Assembly (NCBI RefSeq): GCF_007990935.1
Contig: NZ_BJXJ01000019.1
Coordinates: forward strand, 22,228 to 86,227
Direction of reading: 5' to 3'
From: Vibrio sagamiensis NBRC 104589
GTDB lineage: Bacteria > Pseudomonadota > Gammaproteobacteria > Enterobacterales > Vibrionaceae
DNA length: 64,000 nucleotides
The notes beneath the pieces are model-generated. The model made no database searches, was not told the origin of the DNA, and worked only from the letters and a program-made list of their open reading frames with translations. Every line of letters starts with the position of its first letter. Within the stretch, counting starts at the first letter, position 1. A program made the position numbers and the translations under genes. This document shows, one piece after another, positions 9,202 through 19,199 of this stretch.

Positions 9202-9792
9202 CTACTTAATTTGTGCGCTGAGCAATGCCCAGTACTCATCAAAGTTTTCTGTTGGTTGATACTTAAAGTCACTGCGTACAAAGCGGTTTAGGCTACCTTC
9301 TACTTGACCGAGAATTTGAGCAGCAAGGATGCGTTCATCAACGGGAAATGATTTACCTTCTCGCAGCTTACGCTCACGAAGAATCTGGCGCAGTTGAGTT
9401 TCGATACGTTCAAACAATTGGTTAATGCGCTCACGTAATCGTTCATTTTCAAACATTAGGGCATGACCAGAAAGAATGCGTGTTAAGCCTGGGTTACGTT
9501 CTGAAAATGCAAGAATAAGATGCATCACCATACGGATACGCTCTAAGGTATCCTTCTCATCTTCTAAAATACGATTAATGCGAGTCATTAAGGCGTCTTC
9601 AATGAATTCAATTAACCCTTCAAACATACGAGCTTTACTTGGGAAGTGCCGATATAATGCCGCTTCGGAGACTCCAACTTGCTTGGCCAGTTTCGCTGTA
9701 GTAATGCGTGATGCTCCTTCTGTCGATTCAAGCATCCGTGCGAGCGCTTGTAAGATCTCTTCACGACGATTGGACTTTTTACTACCAGCCAT
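9202..9792 (-). CDS. slmA: Nucleoid occlusion factor SlmA (TetR family)
   Basis: A 196-residue TetR-type DNA-binding protein that binds sites across the chromosome and blocks FtsZ ring assembly over the nucleoid. The start [20 protein letters not shown] and the HTH segment [20 protein letters not shown] (about 38-58) are diagnostic, and length is close to E. coli SlmA (198). It is followed after a few bases by the LpxL-type gene. In E. coli dut lies between coaBC and slmA; only about 200 noncoding bases are found there in this window. Confidence 0.96.
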   Translation of the reverse strand: MAGSKKSNRREEILQALARMLESTEGASRITTAKLAKQVGVSEAALYRHFPSKARMFEGLIEFIEDALMTRINRILEDEKDTLERIRMVMHLILAFSERNPGLTRILSGHALMFENERLRERINQLFERIETQLRQILRERKLREGKSFPVDERILAAQILGQVEGSLNRFVRSDFKYQPTENFDEYWALLSAQIK

Positions 9793-9994
9793 TCTTATTC
9801 CCTTTCCAAAAATATATAGTTAAGCGGGAAGATTATAAAGATCTCTTTACCATCAAACTAGAGCACAAAAGAGGTAATGGGAGATTTCATCTCCCAATTG
9901 TCATGTTTGTGTTCAATTTTTGGCAGTTGTTCCCTTATTGCTCCCCAAAGTCATAGGCGCTCCTTCACAAAAAGGATACGTTGCTATAAAGCGC

Positions 9995-11197
9995 TTAGGC
10001 CATTAAGTGGTGTATCTGATGTAAGATTTTAACGCTCAAGGCTTGTTTAGATTCCAACGACAACGCCAATTCGCCTTGAGGCCAAAATAGAGTAATGGCG
10101 TTGTCGTTGCTGTTAAAACCTTGTCCATCAACAGAAACATCATTGGCGCAAATCATATCGAGATTTTTGCGTGTTAGCTTGCCACGAGCGTAAGCTTCGA
10201 CTTCGTTAGTTTCTGCTGCAAAACCAACGGTAAACGGACGCTGTTGTTTAAGTGCGGCCACTGATGCAACGATATCTGGATTTTTAACCATATTGATGGT
10301 CATGTGTTCGTTGTTCTCAGTCTTTTTCAGCTTCTGCTTGGCGACGGTATCAGGACGATAATCTGCTACGGCCGCGCAGCTAATAAAAATATTATGTTTT
10401 GTGGCATGAGCCATAACGCTATCATGCATCTCTTGTGCGCTATTGACGTTGATGCGTTCTACATTAGGTGGTGTCGGTAAACTGACAGGGCCACTGATTA
10501 ACATCACATTGGCGCCAAGTTGTGCGGCGGCGTTGGCTAATGCGTAGCCCATTTTCCCAGAGCTGTGGTTAGTGATGTAGCGTACAGGATCGATGGCTTC
10601 ACGTGTTGGTCCGGCCGTAATCAGTACGGATTGACCAGCAAGCAGTTTGGGCTGAAAAAATTGCTCACACATTTCGACCAACTGCATTGGTTCGAGCATT
10701 CGTCCAGGTCCAACATCGCCACAAGCTTGTTCACCTGCTGCTGGTCCCCAAACGAGCATACCACGACGTTTAAGTATAGCGATATTGTCTTGAGTGGCAG
10801 TACTGAGGTACATCTGTTGATTCATGGCAGGTGATAAAGCAATCGGTGAAGCAGTCGCTAAAACTAAAGTGGAAAGTAAATCGTTACCCATGCCAGCGGT
10901 GATTCGAGCGATTAAATCTGCCGTCGCAGGGGCAAGTAGAATTAAATCAGCCCATTTCGCCAATTCAATATGTCCCATAGAAGCCTCAGCTGCGGGATCG
11001 AGAAGACTGTCTGAGACCGGGCGCCCCGAAACGGCTTGCATGGTCAATGGCGTAATAAATTCTTTGGCTGCATCGGTCATGACAACTTGAACGTGCGCGC
11101 CTCTTTCTGTCAAACGTCGAGTGAGCTCAGCACATTTATACGCAGCAATACCGCCACTGATGCCAAGCAAAATTTTCTTTCCAGAGAGTGTTTGCAT
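9995..11197 (-). CDS. coaBC: Bifunctional phosphopantothenoylcysteine decarboxylase / phosphopantothenate-cysteine ligase
   Basis: Catalyses two successive steps of coenzyme A synthesis. The 400-residue protein has the N-terminal flavin-dependent CoaC decarboxylase (about 1-185; [18 protein letters not shown], and the catalytic-cysteine motif [10 protein letters not shown]). The C-terminal CoaB CTP-dependent ligase (about 190-400) shows [31 protein letters not shown] and VGFAAETNE. Both activities therefore look intact. It is transcribed leftward, divergent from radC, as in many gammaproteobacteria. Confidence 0.97.
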   Translation of the reverse strand: MQTLSGKKILLGISGGIAAYKCAELTRRLTERGAHVQVVMTDAAKEFITPLTMQAVSGRPVSDSLLDPAAEASMGHIELAKWADLILLAPATADLIARITAGMGNDLLSTLVLATASPIALSPAMNQQMYLSTATQDNIAILKRRGMLVWGPAAGEQACGDVGPGRMLEPMQLVEMCEQFFQPKLLAGQSVLITAGPTREAIDPVRYITNHSSGKMGYALANAAAQLGANVMLISGPVSLPTPPNVERINVNSAQEMHDSVMAHATKHNIFISCAAVADYRPDTVAKQKLKKTENNEHMTINMVKNPDIVASVAALKQQRPFTVGFAAETNEVEAYARGKLTRKNLDMICANDVSVDGQGFNSNDNAITLFWPQGELALSLESKQALSVKILHQIHHLMA

Positions 11198-11484
11198 ATG
11201 AGATCTCCAATCTATCTGGCGTCAAGTTTATCACAATTGAACGTGTCATCTTGTCAATCAAGAGGCAAGTTGCCAACTTCGAGTTACTTTGATGTGATAC
11301 TTCAAGTCATATGGTCAAACTAACAAAATCTGCGCTGTGTTGATTAACTACATTGGTGATAAAAAAAACAATTACATACAAATATGGCTGAAAACAAAAA
11401 AATACAATGTGGGTTTCGTCTTTGGCTATTTATTTTGTGCAATGGGCCTTGGAGTGACTTTATTGTTCAAAAAAGGTTGATTTA
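11198..11484. other. Divergent coaBC/radC intergenic region
   Basis: About 290 bases with no conserved gene; AT-rich toward radC. One 33-codon frame at 11384-11485 has no recognisable features and is judged noncoding. It must hold promoters for both genes, but no convincing consensus pair stands out. Confidence 0.5.
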
Positions 11485-12159
11485 ATGACATTGAAAACTT
11501 TGCCCAATGAATCAATGCCAAGAGAAAAATTATTACGGCGTGGCCCGCAGGCATTGAGAGACGCGGAGCTGCTAGCAATATTTTTACGTACTGGCACTAA
11601 AGGAATGAACGTCATTGAACTTTCTGACGTTTTGCTCAAAAATTTTGGCTCGTTAAGACAACTTTTTTCAGCTACGGAACAGTCTTTTTGTCAGCATAAA
11701 GGGCTTGGACAAGCAAAATACGTTCAATTACAAGCAGTTTTGGAGATGACGCAACGTTATTTAGCCGAAACATTAAAACGGGGCAGTGCTTTATCCAGTC
11801 CAGAACAAACTAAACTTTATCTTTCTTCTATATTGAGAGACAGACAAAGAGAAGCATTTTATATTCTTTTTCTAGACAGCCAGCACCGCGTCATCAAAGA
11901 TGAAATTTTATTCGAGGGCACGCTGGATGCGGCTTCGGTCTATCCTCGAGAGGTGGTCAAGCGGGCTCTGCATCATAATGCGGCAGCACTTATCCTCGCT
12001 CATAACCATCCATCGGGTATTGCTGAACCAAGCCAAGCAGACAGAAGAATTACCCGACGATTAATCGATGCTTTAGCGCTGGTGGATATTCGAGTTTTAG
12101 ACCATTTTGTCATTGGTGATGGCGAAAGTGTTTCCTTTGCAGAAAGGGGTTGGATATAA
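11485..12159 (+). CDS. radC: RadC family JAB/MPN domain protein
   Basis: A 224-residue protein of the RadC family. It has an N-terminal UPF0758 helix-hairpin-helix-like domain ([27 protein letters not shown]) and a C-terminal MPN+/JAMM metalloprotease-like domain with the zinc motif AHNHPSG near residue 173 and a following Asp. Despite the name, a direct role in DNA repair is doubtful in E. coli, and the biochemical function is unknown. It sits between coaBC and rpmB, its usual place. AAAGG precedes the ATG. Confidence 0.95.
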   Translation: MTLKTLPNESMPREKLLRRGPQALRDAELLAIFLRTGTKGMNVIELSDVLLKNFGSLRQLFSATEQSFCQHKGLGQAKYVQLQAVLEMTQRYLAETLKRGSALSSPEQTKLYLSSILRDRQREAFYILFLDSQHRVIKDEILFEGTLDAASVYPREVVKRALHHNAAALILAHNHPSGIAEPSQADRRITRRLIDALALVDIRVLDHFVIGDGESVSFAERGWI

Positions 12160-12461
12160 CTGTGCATTTTTTAGGTTGTTAGTTGCTAAAAATCTGCTAT
12201 CATCCTCGCCACTAAATTTTTAACTGAATTCAGCTTGGACTGCTAGAAAAACCTGCTGTCTAAAAAAAGATCACGAAAACCTGTAAAAAGGATCTGTTCG
12301 GGTCTTGAGCAATGCATATCAAGTTAGTATAATGCGCGACCTTTGATAGCCTTGTATGGATTTTCCATAGCGGTTCTTAACCTCAAACTTCTTTCCGAGA
12401 AATAGAGAGGTTCGGCCACCAAGGTTGATATCGAGCTGAAACGATTTTGGAGAAGACATTC
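12160..12461. other. rpmB leader region, 302 bases
   Basis: Noncoding region between radC and rpmB carrying the rpmBG promoter at 12305-12333 and a possible upstream promoter (TTGTTA at 12176, TATCAT at 12198, 16-base spacer). The roughly 120-base leader after the main -10 is long enough to hold regulatory structure, but I could not identify a defined one. Confidence 0.5.
12305..12333 (+). promoter_or_regulatory. Sigma-70 promoter of rpmB-rpmG
   Basis: TTGAGC (-35, 12305-12310), a 17-base spacer and a perfect TATAAT (-10, 12328-12333), followed by a GC-rich GCGCGACC discriminator typical of stringently controlled ribosomal promoters. About 130 bases upstream of rpmB. Confidence 0.75.
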
Positions 12462-12698
12462 ATGTCACGAGTATGCCAAGTAACTGGTAAGCGTCCAGTA
12501 ACGGGTAACAACCGTTCACACGCACGAAATGCTACTAAGCGTCGTTTTCTGCCGAACCTACAAACTCATCGTTTCTGGGTAGAGAGCGAAAAACGTTTTG
12601 TTAAACTACGCCTTACTGCAAAAGGTATGCGTATCATCGACAAGAAAGGTATCGATACTGTTCTTGCTGATATCCGTGCACGTGGCGAAAACGTTTAA
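12462..12698 (+). CDS. rpmB: 50S ribosomal protein L28
   Basis: A 78-residue ribosomal protein identical in length to E. coli L28, starting [20 protein letters not shown]. An upstream in-frame ATG at 12447 would add five residues, but the AGGAGAA-like box (TTTGGAGAAGACATTC) directly before 12462 and the conserved N terminus support the shorter form. Basic throughout, rRNA-binding. Followed after 13 bases by rpmG; the pair is cotranscribed from the promoter at 12305-12333. Confidence 0.97.
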   Translation: MSRVCQVTGKRPVTGNNRSHARNATKRRFLPNLQTHRFWVESEKRFVKLRLTAKGMRIIDKKGIDTVLADIRARGENV

Positions 12699-12711
12699 GA
12701 GGAAATAGGCA

Positions 12712-12882
12712 ATGGCAAAGAAAGGCGTTCGTGAGAAAATCCGTCTAGTATCTTCAGCAGGTACAGGCCACTTCTACACAACTGATAAGAACAAGCGTAA
12801 CATGCCAGGCAAATTTGAGATCAAGAAATTTGATCCAGTTGTACGCCAGCACGTTATGTACAAAGAAGCAAAAATCAAGTAA
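12712..12882 (+). CDS. rpmG: 50S ribosomal protein L33
   Basis: A 56-residue protein beginning [20 protein letters not shown] and ending YKEAKIK, nearly identical to E. coli L33. It lacks the CxxC zinc ribbon, so it is the zinc-independent (C-minus) form. GAGGAAATAG supplies the ribosome site. A strong terminator follows at 12908. Confidence 0.97.
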
Positions 12883-12907
12883 TTGGTTTTTACCCTTTGT
12901 TGATTTG

Positions 12908-12936
12908 AAACCCAGCTTTCGAGCTGGGTTTTTTAT
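12908..12936 (+). terminator. Rho-independent terminator of rpmB-rpmG
   Basis: Ten-base stem AAACCCAGCT / AGCTGGGTTT closed by a TTCG tetraloop and followed by a run of T; classic strong terminator 25 bases after the rpmG stop. Confidence 0.93.
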
Positions 12937-13043
12937 TACCTAAAATTCATGACCAAAAATCTCTGGTCCTCGCCAACCTTAGCAAGCTTTGATAGGGTTA
13001 TCCTTATTAATTTTAAGTTTTTCTATTAAGGTCAGGAATCGTT

Positions 13044-13520
13044 ATGCGTGTCAGCCCTTCTCGCCGCCGTCGTTGGAACAACATACTTATTTTAGGCATT
13101 ATTGCTTTTATGGTGCTCCTTAATGCGCCTACCTGGATTCAAACTTATTTAATCGATGAGCCACAAAGTGATTACCCCAAAGTGCTACGCGCTGATTATC
13201 CTGTACGAGCCGTTTACTTTTCTGGATGGACGCTTGAAAAACAACATGGCCAATGGCAATCCAATTTGAAAGCGGAGATCTCAGCGCAAGACATCGTGTC
13301 GCGTTGGCAATCCCTTGAAGGAACGGAACTGACCACTGAACAATATGCGCAGTTAAAGCCACAATTAGTTGCGCCTGAAAGTATTGAAATTTGGTATCAA
13401 GGGTTAGAAGAGCCACAGAGGATCACATTTTACCGTCTTAAGAATTTTTGGTTGTTTAAAAGCTGGCAAGATAAGTGGATTGCGATTTCTGTTGATGGCA
13501 AATACATCATGCCTAATTGA
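13044..13520 (+). CDS. Conserved hypothetical membrane-anchored protein
   Basis: A 158-residue protein with a basic N terminus (MRVSPSRRRRWNN) and one membrane helix (about residues 13-32), then a soluble domain probably facing the periplasm (N-in orientation by the positive-inside rule). I recognise no enzyme motif; a gene of similar size occurs between rpmG and mutM in V. cholerae. AGGAATCGTT precedes the ATG. It is separated from both neighbours by about 100-160 bases, so it may be transcribed alone or with mutM. Confidence 0.8.
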   Translation: MRVSPSRRRRWNNILILGIIAFMVLLNAPTWIQTYLIDEPQSDYPKVLRADYPVRAVYFSGWTLEKQHGQWQSNLKAEISAQDIVSRWQSLEGTELTTEQYAQLKPQLVAPESIEIWYQGLEEPQRITFYRLKNFWLFKSWQDKWIAISVDGKYIMPN

Positions 13521-13616
13521 ACGCCAAATCGACAAGGCAAGACTTTGTAAAATAACGCTTTCCAATTATGCTAGTCAGCCAATGAGTGAAAGAGTGATGA
13601 GAGTGAGGAGAAGTTA

Positions 13617-14426
13617 ATGCCCGAGTTACCTGAAGTGGAAGTGAGCCGTATGGGGATCAGCCCACATATGGTCGGTCAGACGATCAAGGCATTTGTGTTT
13701 CGGACACCAAAATTGCGCTGGGATATTCCACAAGAGCTTAAGCGTTTAGAAGGGCAAGTGATCCGTAATATTAGTCGGCGTGCTAAATACTTACTGATTG
13801 AAACCGATCAAGGAACCGCGATTGTGCATTTAGGAATGTCAGGCTCACTGCGTGTACTTGATGCCGATTTTCCAGCAGCTAAACACGATCATGTCGATCT
13901 TAAACTGACTAATGGTAAGATCTTACGTTATAACGATCCTCGTCGCTTCGGTGCTTGGTTATGGAGTGCACCGAATGAATCTCACTCGGTATTAGGGCAT
14001 ATGGGACCTGAGCCTCTGACTGAAGAGTTCAACGCTGAATATATGGTAGACAAAGCTAAAAGTAAGCGTGTTGCAGTCAAACAGTTCATTATGGACAACA
14101 AAGCTGTCGTCGGAGTCGGAAATATCTATGCCAATGAGTCTTTGTTCAAATCGCGTATTCATCCGACTCGACCTGCAGGTAGCCTAAACAACAAAGAGTG
14201 GCAACGGTTAGTCGACAATATCAAATCGACCTTAGAAACGGCAATTCAGCAAGGTGGAACGACACTCAAAGACTTTGCTCAAGCGGATGGGAAGCCCGGC
14301 TACTTTGCACAAGAACTGTTGGTTTATGGTAAAGCTGGTGAGCCATGTCCTGAATGTGGAGAGATTCTCCAAGAACAGAAACTCGGTCAGCGTAATACGT
14401 TTTTCTGTGAACAATGTCAGCAATAA
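13617..14426 (+). CDS. mutM: Formamidopyrimidine-DNA glycosylase (Fpg)
   Basis: Base-excision repair glycosylase/AP lyase removing 8-oxoguanine. The 269-residue protein starts MPELPEVE with the catalytic Pro2 and Glu3. The H2TH region includes [21 protein letters not shown] (about 160-180, split here only for reference), and the C-terminal zinc finger has CPECG and CEQCQ spaced as in Fpg (about residues 243-266). All key elements are present. Located upstream of the coaD/LPS core locus, as in E. coli where mutM neighbours coaD (kdtB). Confidence 0.97.
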   Translation: MPELPEVEVSRMGISPHMVGQTIKAFVFRTPKLRWDIPQELKRLEGQVIRNISRRAKYLLIETDQGTAIVHLGMSGSLRVLDADFPAAKHDHVDLKLTNGKILRYNDPRRFGAWLWSAPNESHSVLGHMGPEPLTEEFNAEYMVDKAKSKRVAVKQFIMDNKAVVGVGNIYANESLFKSRIHPTRPAGSLNNKEWQRLVDNIKSTLETAIQQGGTTLKDFAQADGKPGYFAQELLVYGKAGEPCPECGEILQEQKLGQRNTFFCEQCQQ

Positions 14427-14474
14427 GCGCTGAAAATATAATCTAAGTGTTTACGTATGATCTGATCTTTCTTG

Positions 14475-14535
14475 ATATATACCCAAGTAACCTCAAGATG
14501 TTCGCAGAGAGCTGTGGCCTCTCTAATGGGCCTCG
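14475..14535. repeat. Possible Vibrio intergenic repeat fragment
   Basis: The sequence TATATACCCAAGTAACCTC followed by AAGATG resembles a repeat I recall scattered between genes of vibrios (TATACCCAAG..CCTCAAGATGC). Only one end is recognisable here. It forms the junction to a decayed gene remnant. Identification is from memory. Confidence 0.4.
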
Positions 14536-14555
14536 AACAGCAAAAGAACGACTTT

Positions 14556-14774
14556 ATGCAGCATAGTCGATGTGCTGATGATATTTGGTTGAAATGTTTA
14601 ACTTACTATAATGGTTTTGAAAGCAAGCTAACGAAGCCTCGCAGCTTGGTCACTTATCCTAGTGTGATAACGTTAACTACTAAGAGAAAAGGACTTGCTT
14701 TGTATAATGTTTATCAAGGGGGTAATGATACACAGCTTGCTCAAACAATGAACTACTTTGGTATCGCTTTTTAA
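14556..14774 (+). pseudogene. C-terminal remnant of a glycosyltransferase-like gene
   Basis: An open frame of about 73 codons reads MQHSRCADDIWLKCLTYYNG and ends GNDTQLAQTMNYFGIAF. The ADDIWLK..NG segment followed by a GND(T/I)QL-like ending resembles the C terminus of a family of glycosyltransferase-like polysaccharide proteins, as far as I recall. No matching N-terminal part exists upstream; the frame runs into a repeat-like segment and mutM. Most likely a leftover from an older version of this LPS locus. It lies on the opposite strand to the neighbouring core genes. Confidence 0.4.
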
Positions 14775-14784
14775 GCAATATTAA

Positions 14785-15708
14785 CTAAGTTGATTGTTGT
14801 AAATCAAAGTATTTTTGGGCGGTCAGGAGGGATATTAAACGTTCCCGCTTTTTATCTCGAAACTGGTCGACCCATGCATGCGCATTATCGATGATACTTT
14901 CTGCTTCATCTGGGTGGATGATATAGTATTCCACTTTTTCAATTAAATCAGAGTAATCATCTTTTACCTCAACATAGTGGACTCCTGCTTCTAGACATCC
15001 TTCCATAAACCAAGTTTCGTACTTAGGTTTAGACATGATAACCAGAGAATTTGATGACATGGCCCATTTTAGATTAGTTGCAACGTCATTCCCCTCTATG
15101 GCGAGTAAAAATTTATATTCTAGTTGATCTTGTCTGGACATGTACTCTTTTTCCCAAGGCTCACCTTTAATGGGTTTAGTTTGGCCAATATTACACATAG
15201 GATGATTGTAAAATTGTTTGAGAACTTCCCTTCTATGTGGTTGATAGCCTACCCCTCGCCAAGCGACCATATTTTTTTTATTGCGAAATAAAGTAGAGTC
15301 ATTAATAAAATCAAAATGGCGGATTTCATTTAGCTTGAGCAACACTGAGTTTTGATTATCGTCGCTTACTGGGCGGCTTTTTAGGAAGCTGGGGTATTCT
15401 GGTATATGTCGTATATCTCCACTCAAAAATTGAAAGGAATATTCTGATGGGAACGATTTTACTACCTTATGAAGGTCAAAGTAGTAGGTCGCTCCTGAAG
15501 TCTTTTTGTACTTACCCACATAAATAGATTCGTTTTCGGGCAGTTCAAATTGTGCGTTGAGCTTGTTGTAATAATTAACCCTCTCCCGGATATAAGAATC
15601 TATTGGTATCGACTGAATAAGATGATTGGCCAGAGCTTTACGAATCGTATTTGGTATGAATACTTGAAGGCTATTAGAGAAGTAGTATTTGAACTTTCTA
15701 AAACTCAT
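14785..15708 (-). CDS. Glycosyltransferase family 90 (CAP10/LpsA-like)
   Basis: Probable LPS core glycosyltransferase of 307 residues. The segments [39 protein letters not shown] and [17 protein letters not shown] are typical of GT90/CAP10 proteins, which transfer glucose or xylose. The ATG at 15708 overlaps the coaD stop (ATGA), which fixes the start and shows translational coupling; an upstream ATG would lie inside coaD. Acts at the cytoplasmic face of the inner membrane. Acceptor sugar not deducible. Codon use is more AT-rich than coaD, fitting a replaceable core gene. Confidence 0.82.
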   Translation of the reverse strand: MSFRKFKYYFSNSLQVFIPNTIRKALANHLIQSIPIDSYIRERVNYYNKLNAQFELPENESIYVGKYKKTSGATYYFDLHKVVKSFPSEYSFQFLSGDIRHIPEYPSFLKSRPVSDDNQNSVLLKLNEIRHFDFINDSTLFRNKKNMVAWRGVGYQPHRREVLKQFYNHPMCNIGQTKPIKGEPWEKEYMSRQDQLEYKFLLAIEGNDVATNLKWAMSSNSLVIMSKPKYETWFMEGCLEAGVHYVEVKDDYSDLIEKVEYYIIHPDEAESIIDNAHAWVDQFRDKKRERLISLLTAQKYFDLQQST

Positions 15709-16184
15709 TGTGTAACCTTTTTCTTGATGGCAGAGTGGACACATTTCGGGACAAATGGCTCGATATCGCCACCATGTATTGCGACTTCACGGACAATGGT
15801 TGAAGAAAGAAAGGCATACTCTTCTGCGGGTGTTAGAAAAACACTCTCTACACCTGGTAAGAGTTTACGGTACATGCTCGTTAGACCAAATTCATATTCG
15901 AAGTCAACCGTTGTCCGTAAGCCACGGACTAATATATTAGCTTTTTGTTCACGAGCAAAATCAACCAGTAGGCCACTGAAGCCTTCTGTCGATACATTAC
16001 TTAAATGGGCTGTGGATGCTTTGACCAATTGGACGCGTTCATCTAGGTTAAATAACGTATTTTTAGAAGGGCTGGCTGCAACACCAATGATAATGTGATC
16101 AAACATGTCTGCAGCACGCACAATGATATCGAGGTGACCGTTGGTAATTGGGTCGAAAGTACCTGGGTATATAACTTTTTTCAT
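15705..16184 (-). CDS. coaD: Phosphopantetheine adenylyltransferase
   Basis: Penultimate enzyme of coenzyme A synthesis, joining 4'-phosphopantetheine and ATP. The 159-residue length matches E. coli CoaD. Nucleotidyltransferase motifs [15 protein letters not shown] (TxGH type, residues 5-19) and [11 protein letters not shown] near 127-137 are intact. Its start overlaps the stop of the upstream GT4 (ATGA) and its stop overlaps the GT90 start, so it is embedded in an LPS core operon, as kdtB in enterobacteria. Confidence 0.97.
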   Translation of the reverse strand: MKKVIYPGTFDPITNGHLDIIVRAADMFDHIIIGVAASPSKNTLFNLDERVQLVKASTAHLSNVSTEGFSGLLVDFAREQKANILVRGLRTTVDFEYEFGLTSMYRKLLPGVESVFLTPAEEYAFLSSTIVREVAIHGGDIEPFVPKCVHSAIKKKVTQ

Positions 16185-17212
16185 CGTAAAACTTTCTCGT
16201 ATACGTCTAGATATTGATTTGCAGTGTAGCTGATATCAAATAATTTTAGTTTCTCTTGCCCTTGGGCTATGAACTCTTGTCTAAGCTCTTCATCTTGAGC
16301 AATGTGCATAATGGCATCTGCTAATTGTTGTGGATTGCCAGGTGTGACAAGTAAACCATTTGAATTGTGGTCGATGATATCAGGGATACCGCCAGCATTG
16401 GTACCAATAACGGGTAGGCCTGCGCCCATCCCTTCTAAGATGACCGAGCCCAGCCCTTCAGTATAAGAAGGGTGAATTTGTAAATCTGCCGCGGCAAACC
16501 AATCACCCATATTGTTTTGTTTCCCCTCGAAACTTACGTTAGTAAGACCTTTAGCTTGTGATTCTAAGGCTTGTCTCTCTGGACCATCACCTAGTAAACA
16601 AAAGTGGACTGATGGGTTGGTATTCCCTAGGAGTTTTGCTGCGTCGATAGTGACATTAAAGCCTTTATGCCCAAGCATGTTCGCTCCATGTATCACAACA
16701 AACTTGCCTGCGAAGCGGTCTTTAATTGCTCTTACTGTTTGTGGATTAACGGGGTATATAACAGGTGAACTTGGAATTTTGTAAGTTGTTGAATCTGGAT
16801 AAGCATCATTCACTTTTTGAACTATTTCGGCACTTAAACCTACCACAGCAGATGCTTTAGAGTAGGCTAAGTTTGCCAGCCACTTCTTTTTCAATGTGTT
16901 ATCAATACGACGGGTAACAATGTAAGGTACCCCATACAAGAGATGCTGGATAAGAGCCCAATAAATAGCGCGTCCTTCGTGTACATGAACAAGAGCACAA
17001 TCTTGAGTGATCGATTTTGCATGTGATTGAGTAAAGTGAGTCGCTAGTATGACTTTAACGTCTAATGTTTTTACTGCTTCTGCAAATGGACTTTTGGGAT
17101 TTGCTACAACAGTAAGCTGATAGCCGAGCCTTACTTGTTGCTTGATGAGCTGCAGCGTTTGATTTTCTCCTCCATGGTATCCAGAAGCGAGATTAACGTG
17201 ACAAATATTCAT
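16181..17212 (-). CDS. LPS core glycosyltransferase family 4
   Basis: GT-B fold transferase of 343 residues starting [20 protein letters not shown]; upstream in-frame codons lie inside the preceding gene and were excluded. The C-terminal domain shows [33 protein letters not shown] and the EX7E motif in [19 protein letters not shown], characteristic of nucleotide-sugar binding GT4 enzymes. Located between the GT2 gene and coaD with overlapping ends. Similar to the first wav-cluster transferase next to coaD in V. cholerae. Donor and acceptor are unknown. Confidence 0.88.
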   Translation of the reverse strand: MNICHVNLASGYHGGENQTLQLIKQQVRLGYQLTVVANPKSPFAEAVKTLDVKVILATHFTQSHAKSITQDCALVHVHEGRAIYWALIQHLLYGVPYIVTRRIDNTLKKKWLANLAYSKASAVVGLSAEIVQKVNDAYPDSTTYKIPSSPVIYPVNPQTVRAIKDRFAGKFVVIHGANMLGHKGFNVTIDAAKLLGNTNPSVHFCLLGDGPERQALESQAKGLTNVSFEGKQNNMGDWFAAADLQIHPSYTEGLGSVILEGMGAGLPVIGTNAGGIPDIIDHNSNGLLVTPGNPQQLADAIMHIAQDEELRQEFIAQGQEKLKLFDISYTANQYLDVYEKVLR

Positions 17213-17213
17213 A

Positions 17214-18002
17214 CTATTGTTCTTTAATGTGTTTCTTGACGTAGTCACGCAGCCATAAGTCGGCGTAGCGAGTAAAAGTGGTATTGGCACTCAATACCGC
17301 GAGTAAAAATCCATGTCGTCCATCTAGAAAGCCACGCTTGATGACATACATTTTAAAGAAACGAAAAAAGCCGTGTGAAAAGGCTCCAAGCAGAGAGGCG
17401 GATTTTTTCCCTTCGCGCTGATCTGCCCACGACTGCATGTAAAGCTGCGTTTTTCGGGTATATTCACTCAATTTCTCATAGGTAAAATGTTTTAAGCGGC
17501 CCTTTAATGACACAACCTTAAATCCATCAGGTATCATAACGCTTTCATGCACGAGTGCATCGTTGTATTTTGTATCTGAAGTTTTATATAGGCGTACAAC
17601 CCAATCTGGTGACCACCCTGAGTAGCGGATTTCTTTGGCAAAGGCTGTCGTAAGTCTATTAATACGGTAAATAACCCCTTCTTCGTGCTGGCTAATCACA
17701 TGAAGTATGTCTTGGCGCAGTGTATCAGTCACTCGTTCATCGGCATCGAGCCAAAGAACAAAGTCAGATTCAACATAATTTTGAGCTAACTGACGCTGCT
17801 TACCAAAGCCCGGCCATTCTAAATTGGTGTAGAATTTATCGGTATATTGTCTTGCAATTGCTTCAGTTTGATCAGTGCTTCCTGAATCCAGCAAGACAAT
17901 CTCATCAACCCAATCTTTTACTGTCTCTAGACAAGCTTGAAGGTGTTTTTCTTCATTCTTTACAATTAAGGCGACTGCCAACGTGGGTTTAGACAAGGTC
18001 AT
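17214..18002 (-). CDS. LPS core glycosyltransferase family 2 (WaaE/KdtX-like)
   Basis: GT-A fold transferase of 262 residues. The N terminus LAVALIVKNEEKHLQACLET, the donor-binding FVLWLDADERVT (about 80-91) and GHGFFRFFKMYVIKRGFLDG-type C-terminal segment match the WaaE/KdtX group, which adds glucose to heptose I of the inner core in Klebsiella and relatives. It is followed by the GT4 gene with a single-base gap and forms part of the leftward core operon containing coaD. Assignment to the group is good; the exact linkage is inferred. Confidence 0.88.
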   Translation of the reverse strand: MTLSKPTLAVALIVKNEEKHLQACLETVKDWVDEIVLLDSGSTDQTEAIARQYTDKFYTNLEWPGFGKQRQLAQNYVESDFVLWLDADERVTDTLRQDILHVISQHEEGVIYRINRLTTAFAKEIRYSGWSPDWVVRLYKTSDTKYNDALVHESVMIPDGFKVVSLKGRLKHFTYEKLSEYTRKTQLYMQSWADQREGKKSASLLGAFSHGFFRFFKMYVIKRGFLDGRHGFLLAVLSANTTFTRYADLWLRDYVKKHIKEQ

Positions 18003-18045
18003 CTCCTGATTGAGTTGTGTCGTTCGTCAATGTAGTTTATTGATA

Positions 18046-19092
18046 TTAAGAATATACATCTTGTAAAACGCGATCAAACATGGCGATAACGCATTGACTG
18101 GAAATTCTATTCATCGCTTTTTCATCTTTCACACGTGTTCTCCAGCTCAGTTGTTGGCTGGTTTTGTTTGTTTCAGCCAAGATAGCCTCTTCATACACTG
18201 AGACGGCGTATTGCAAATAGTGATAAGGCCCAACACGAGCTGGATTGTGATGAGCATATAAACCAATCACAGGAGTGTTCATAGCGCTGGCTATATGGGC
18301 AGGGCCAGTATCAGGCGAAATGACCATCTCAACGTGATCAATCAGCGCCAGCATTTGCATAATTGAGCTTTTGCCTACCAAGTTTAGACAAGGTTCGCTC
18401 AGTAATGACTGAATACTTTCTGCAAGATCAACTTCCACGGTTGCCGGACTTCCTGCCAAGATAACTTGCCAGCCTTTTTGGCGGGCATGGTTAATGACAT
18501 CGACATAGCCCTGAGCATGCCAGTTCTTATAGGCTTTACTAGCACCTGGAACGAGCAGTAAATGTGGTGTATCTTTCTGGAGCAGTGCATTTGCCCACGC
18601 TCTATCTGTTTCGGGATAAGTTAAAAACCAAGTGGGCTCTGCAGGAGTTACCCCTAGCTGATAAGCGAAGGCCAGCAGTCCATCTGCTACATGCAGTGAA
18701 GGTGGGGAAGGGACTTTTACGTTGGTAAATAAAGTTTGAAAATCTTGACTGCGATCGGCAGCAAAACCTAGGGTGTACTTAGCTTTTATGCCTAAAGTGA
18801 CCACACTGGCTCGAAGTGCATACTGCATGTGCAGCAAGGCATCAAACTCACGATCTTTTAACTGACGCCACACAGATTGATAGCCTTTGAGCCCTGCTTT
18901 TTTATCAAAAATAATGATCTCGACGCCTTCTACTGCTTGGAGGAGTTGAGCTTCGAGCTCGCTGGTTATCCAAGTAATTTTCGTCGTAGGCCATTGTTTT
19001 TGAATCGCCTGAGCAGTTGCAATGGCATTACACACATCACCCAAGGCGGATAATCGTAAAATACACAGAGAAGCAGGAGCTGAAGTGAACAT
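18046..19092 (-). CDS. Heptosyltransferase family protein (GT9)
   Basis: A 348-residue GT9 enzyme that should transfer L,D-heptose from ADP-heptose to Kdo or heptose of the inner core. The N terminus CILRLSALGDVCNAIATAQA contains the LSALGDV acceptor motif, and the C-terminal domain has HLLLVPGASKAYKNW and VISPDTGPAHIASAMNTPVIGLY with the ADP-heptose-binding DTGPAH. waaF is encoded separately at 29.7 kb, so this one is heptosyltransferase I or III; I cannot choose between WaaC/OpsX-like and WaaQ-like. First gene of the leftward core operon; divergent from dgkA. Confidence 0.85.
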   Translation of the reverse strand: MFTSAPASLCILRLSALGDVCNAIATAQAIQKQWPTTKITWITSELEAQLLQAVEGVEIIIFDKKAGLKGYQSVWRQLKDREFDALLHMQYALRASVVTLGIKAKYTLGFAADRSQDFQTLFTNVKVPSPPSLHVADGLLAFAYQLGVTPAEPTWFLTYPETDRAWANALLQKDTPHLLLVPGASKAYKNWHAQGYVDVINHARQKGWQVILAGSPATVEVDLAESIQSLLSEPCLNLVGKSSIMQMLALIDHVEMVISPDTGPAHIASAMNTPVIGLYAHHNPARVGPYHYLQYAVSVYEEAILAETNKTSQQLSWRTRVKDEKAMNRISSQCVIAMFDRVLQDVYS

Positions 19093-19199
19093 AATGTCTG
19101 TCTAGTAAGATAATTTAAGAGCAAGTAAATTATGCAGATATTGCTAATAAATGTAAAATGGGCAATTCCAATTATTATAATCAAAGAAAGAAGAAAACG

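Noticed and set aside
9877..9899. Terminator for coaBC (GGGAGAT..ATCTCCC)
   Set aside because: The hairpin is short and has no T tract in the coaBC direction; it is about 100 bases beyond the stop, so it was left out of the features.
11384..11485. 33-codon frame upstream of radC
   Set aside because: Too short, low-complexity AT-rich DNA, no clear ribosome site, no conserved context.
15550..16098. 182-codon frame opposite coaD and the GT90 gene
   Set aside because: Spans two coupled genes on the other strand and has no recognisable motif.
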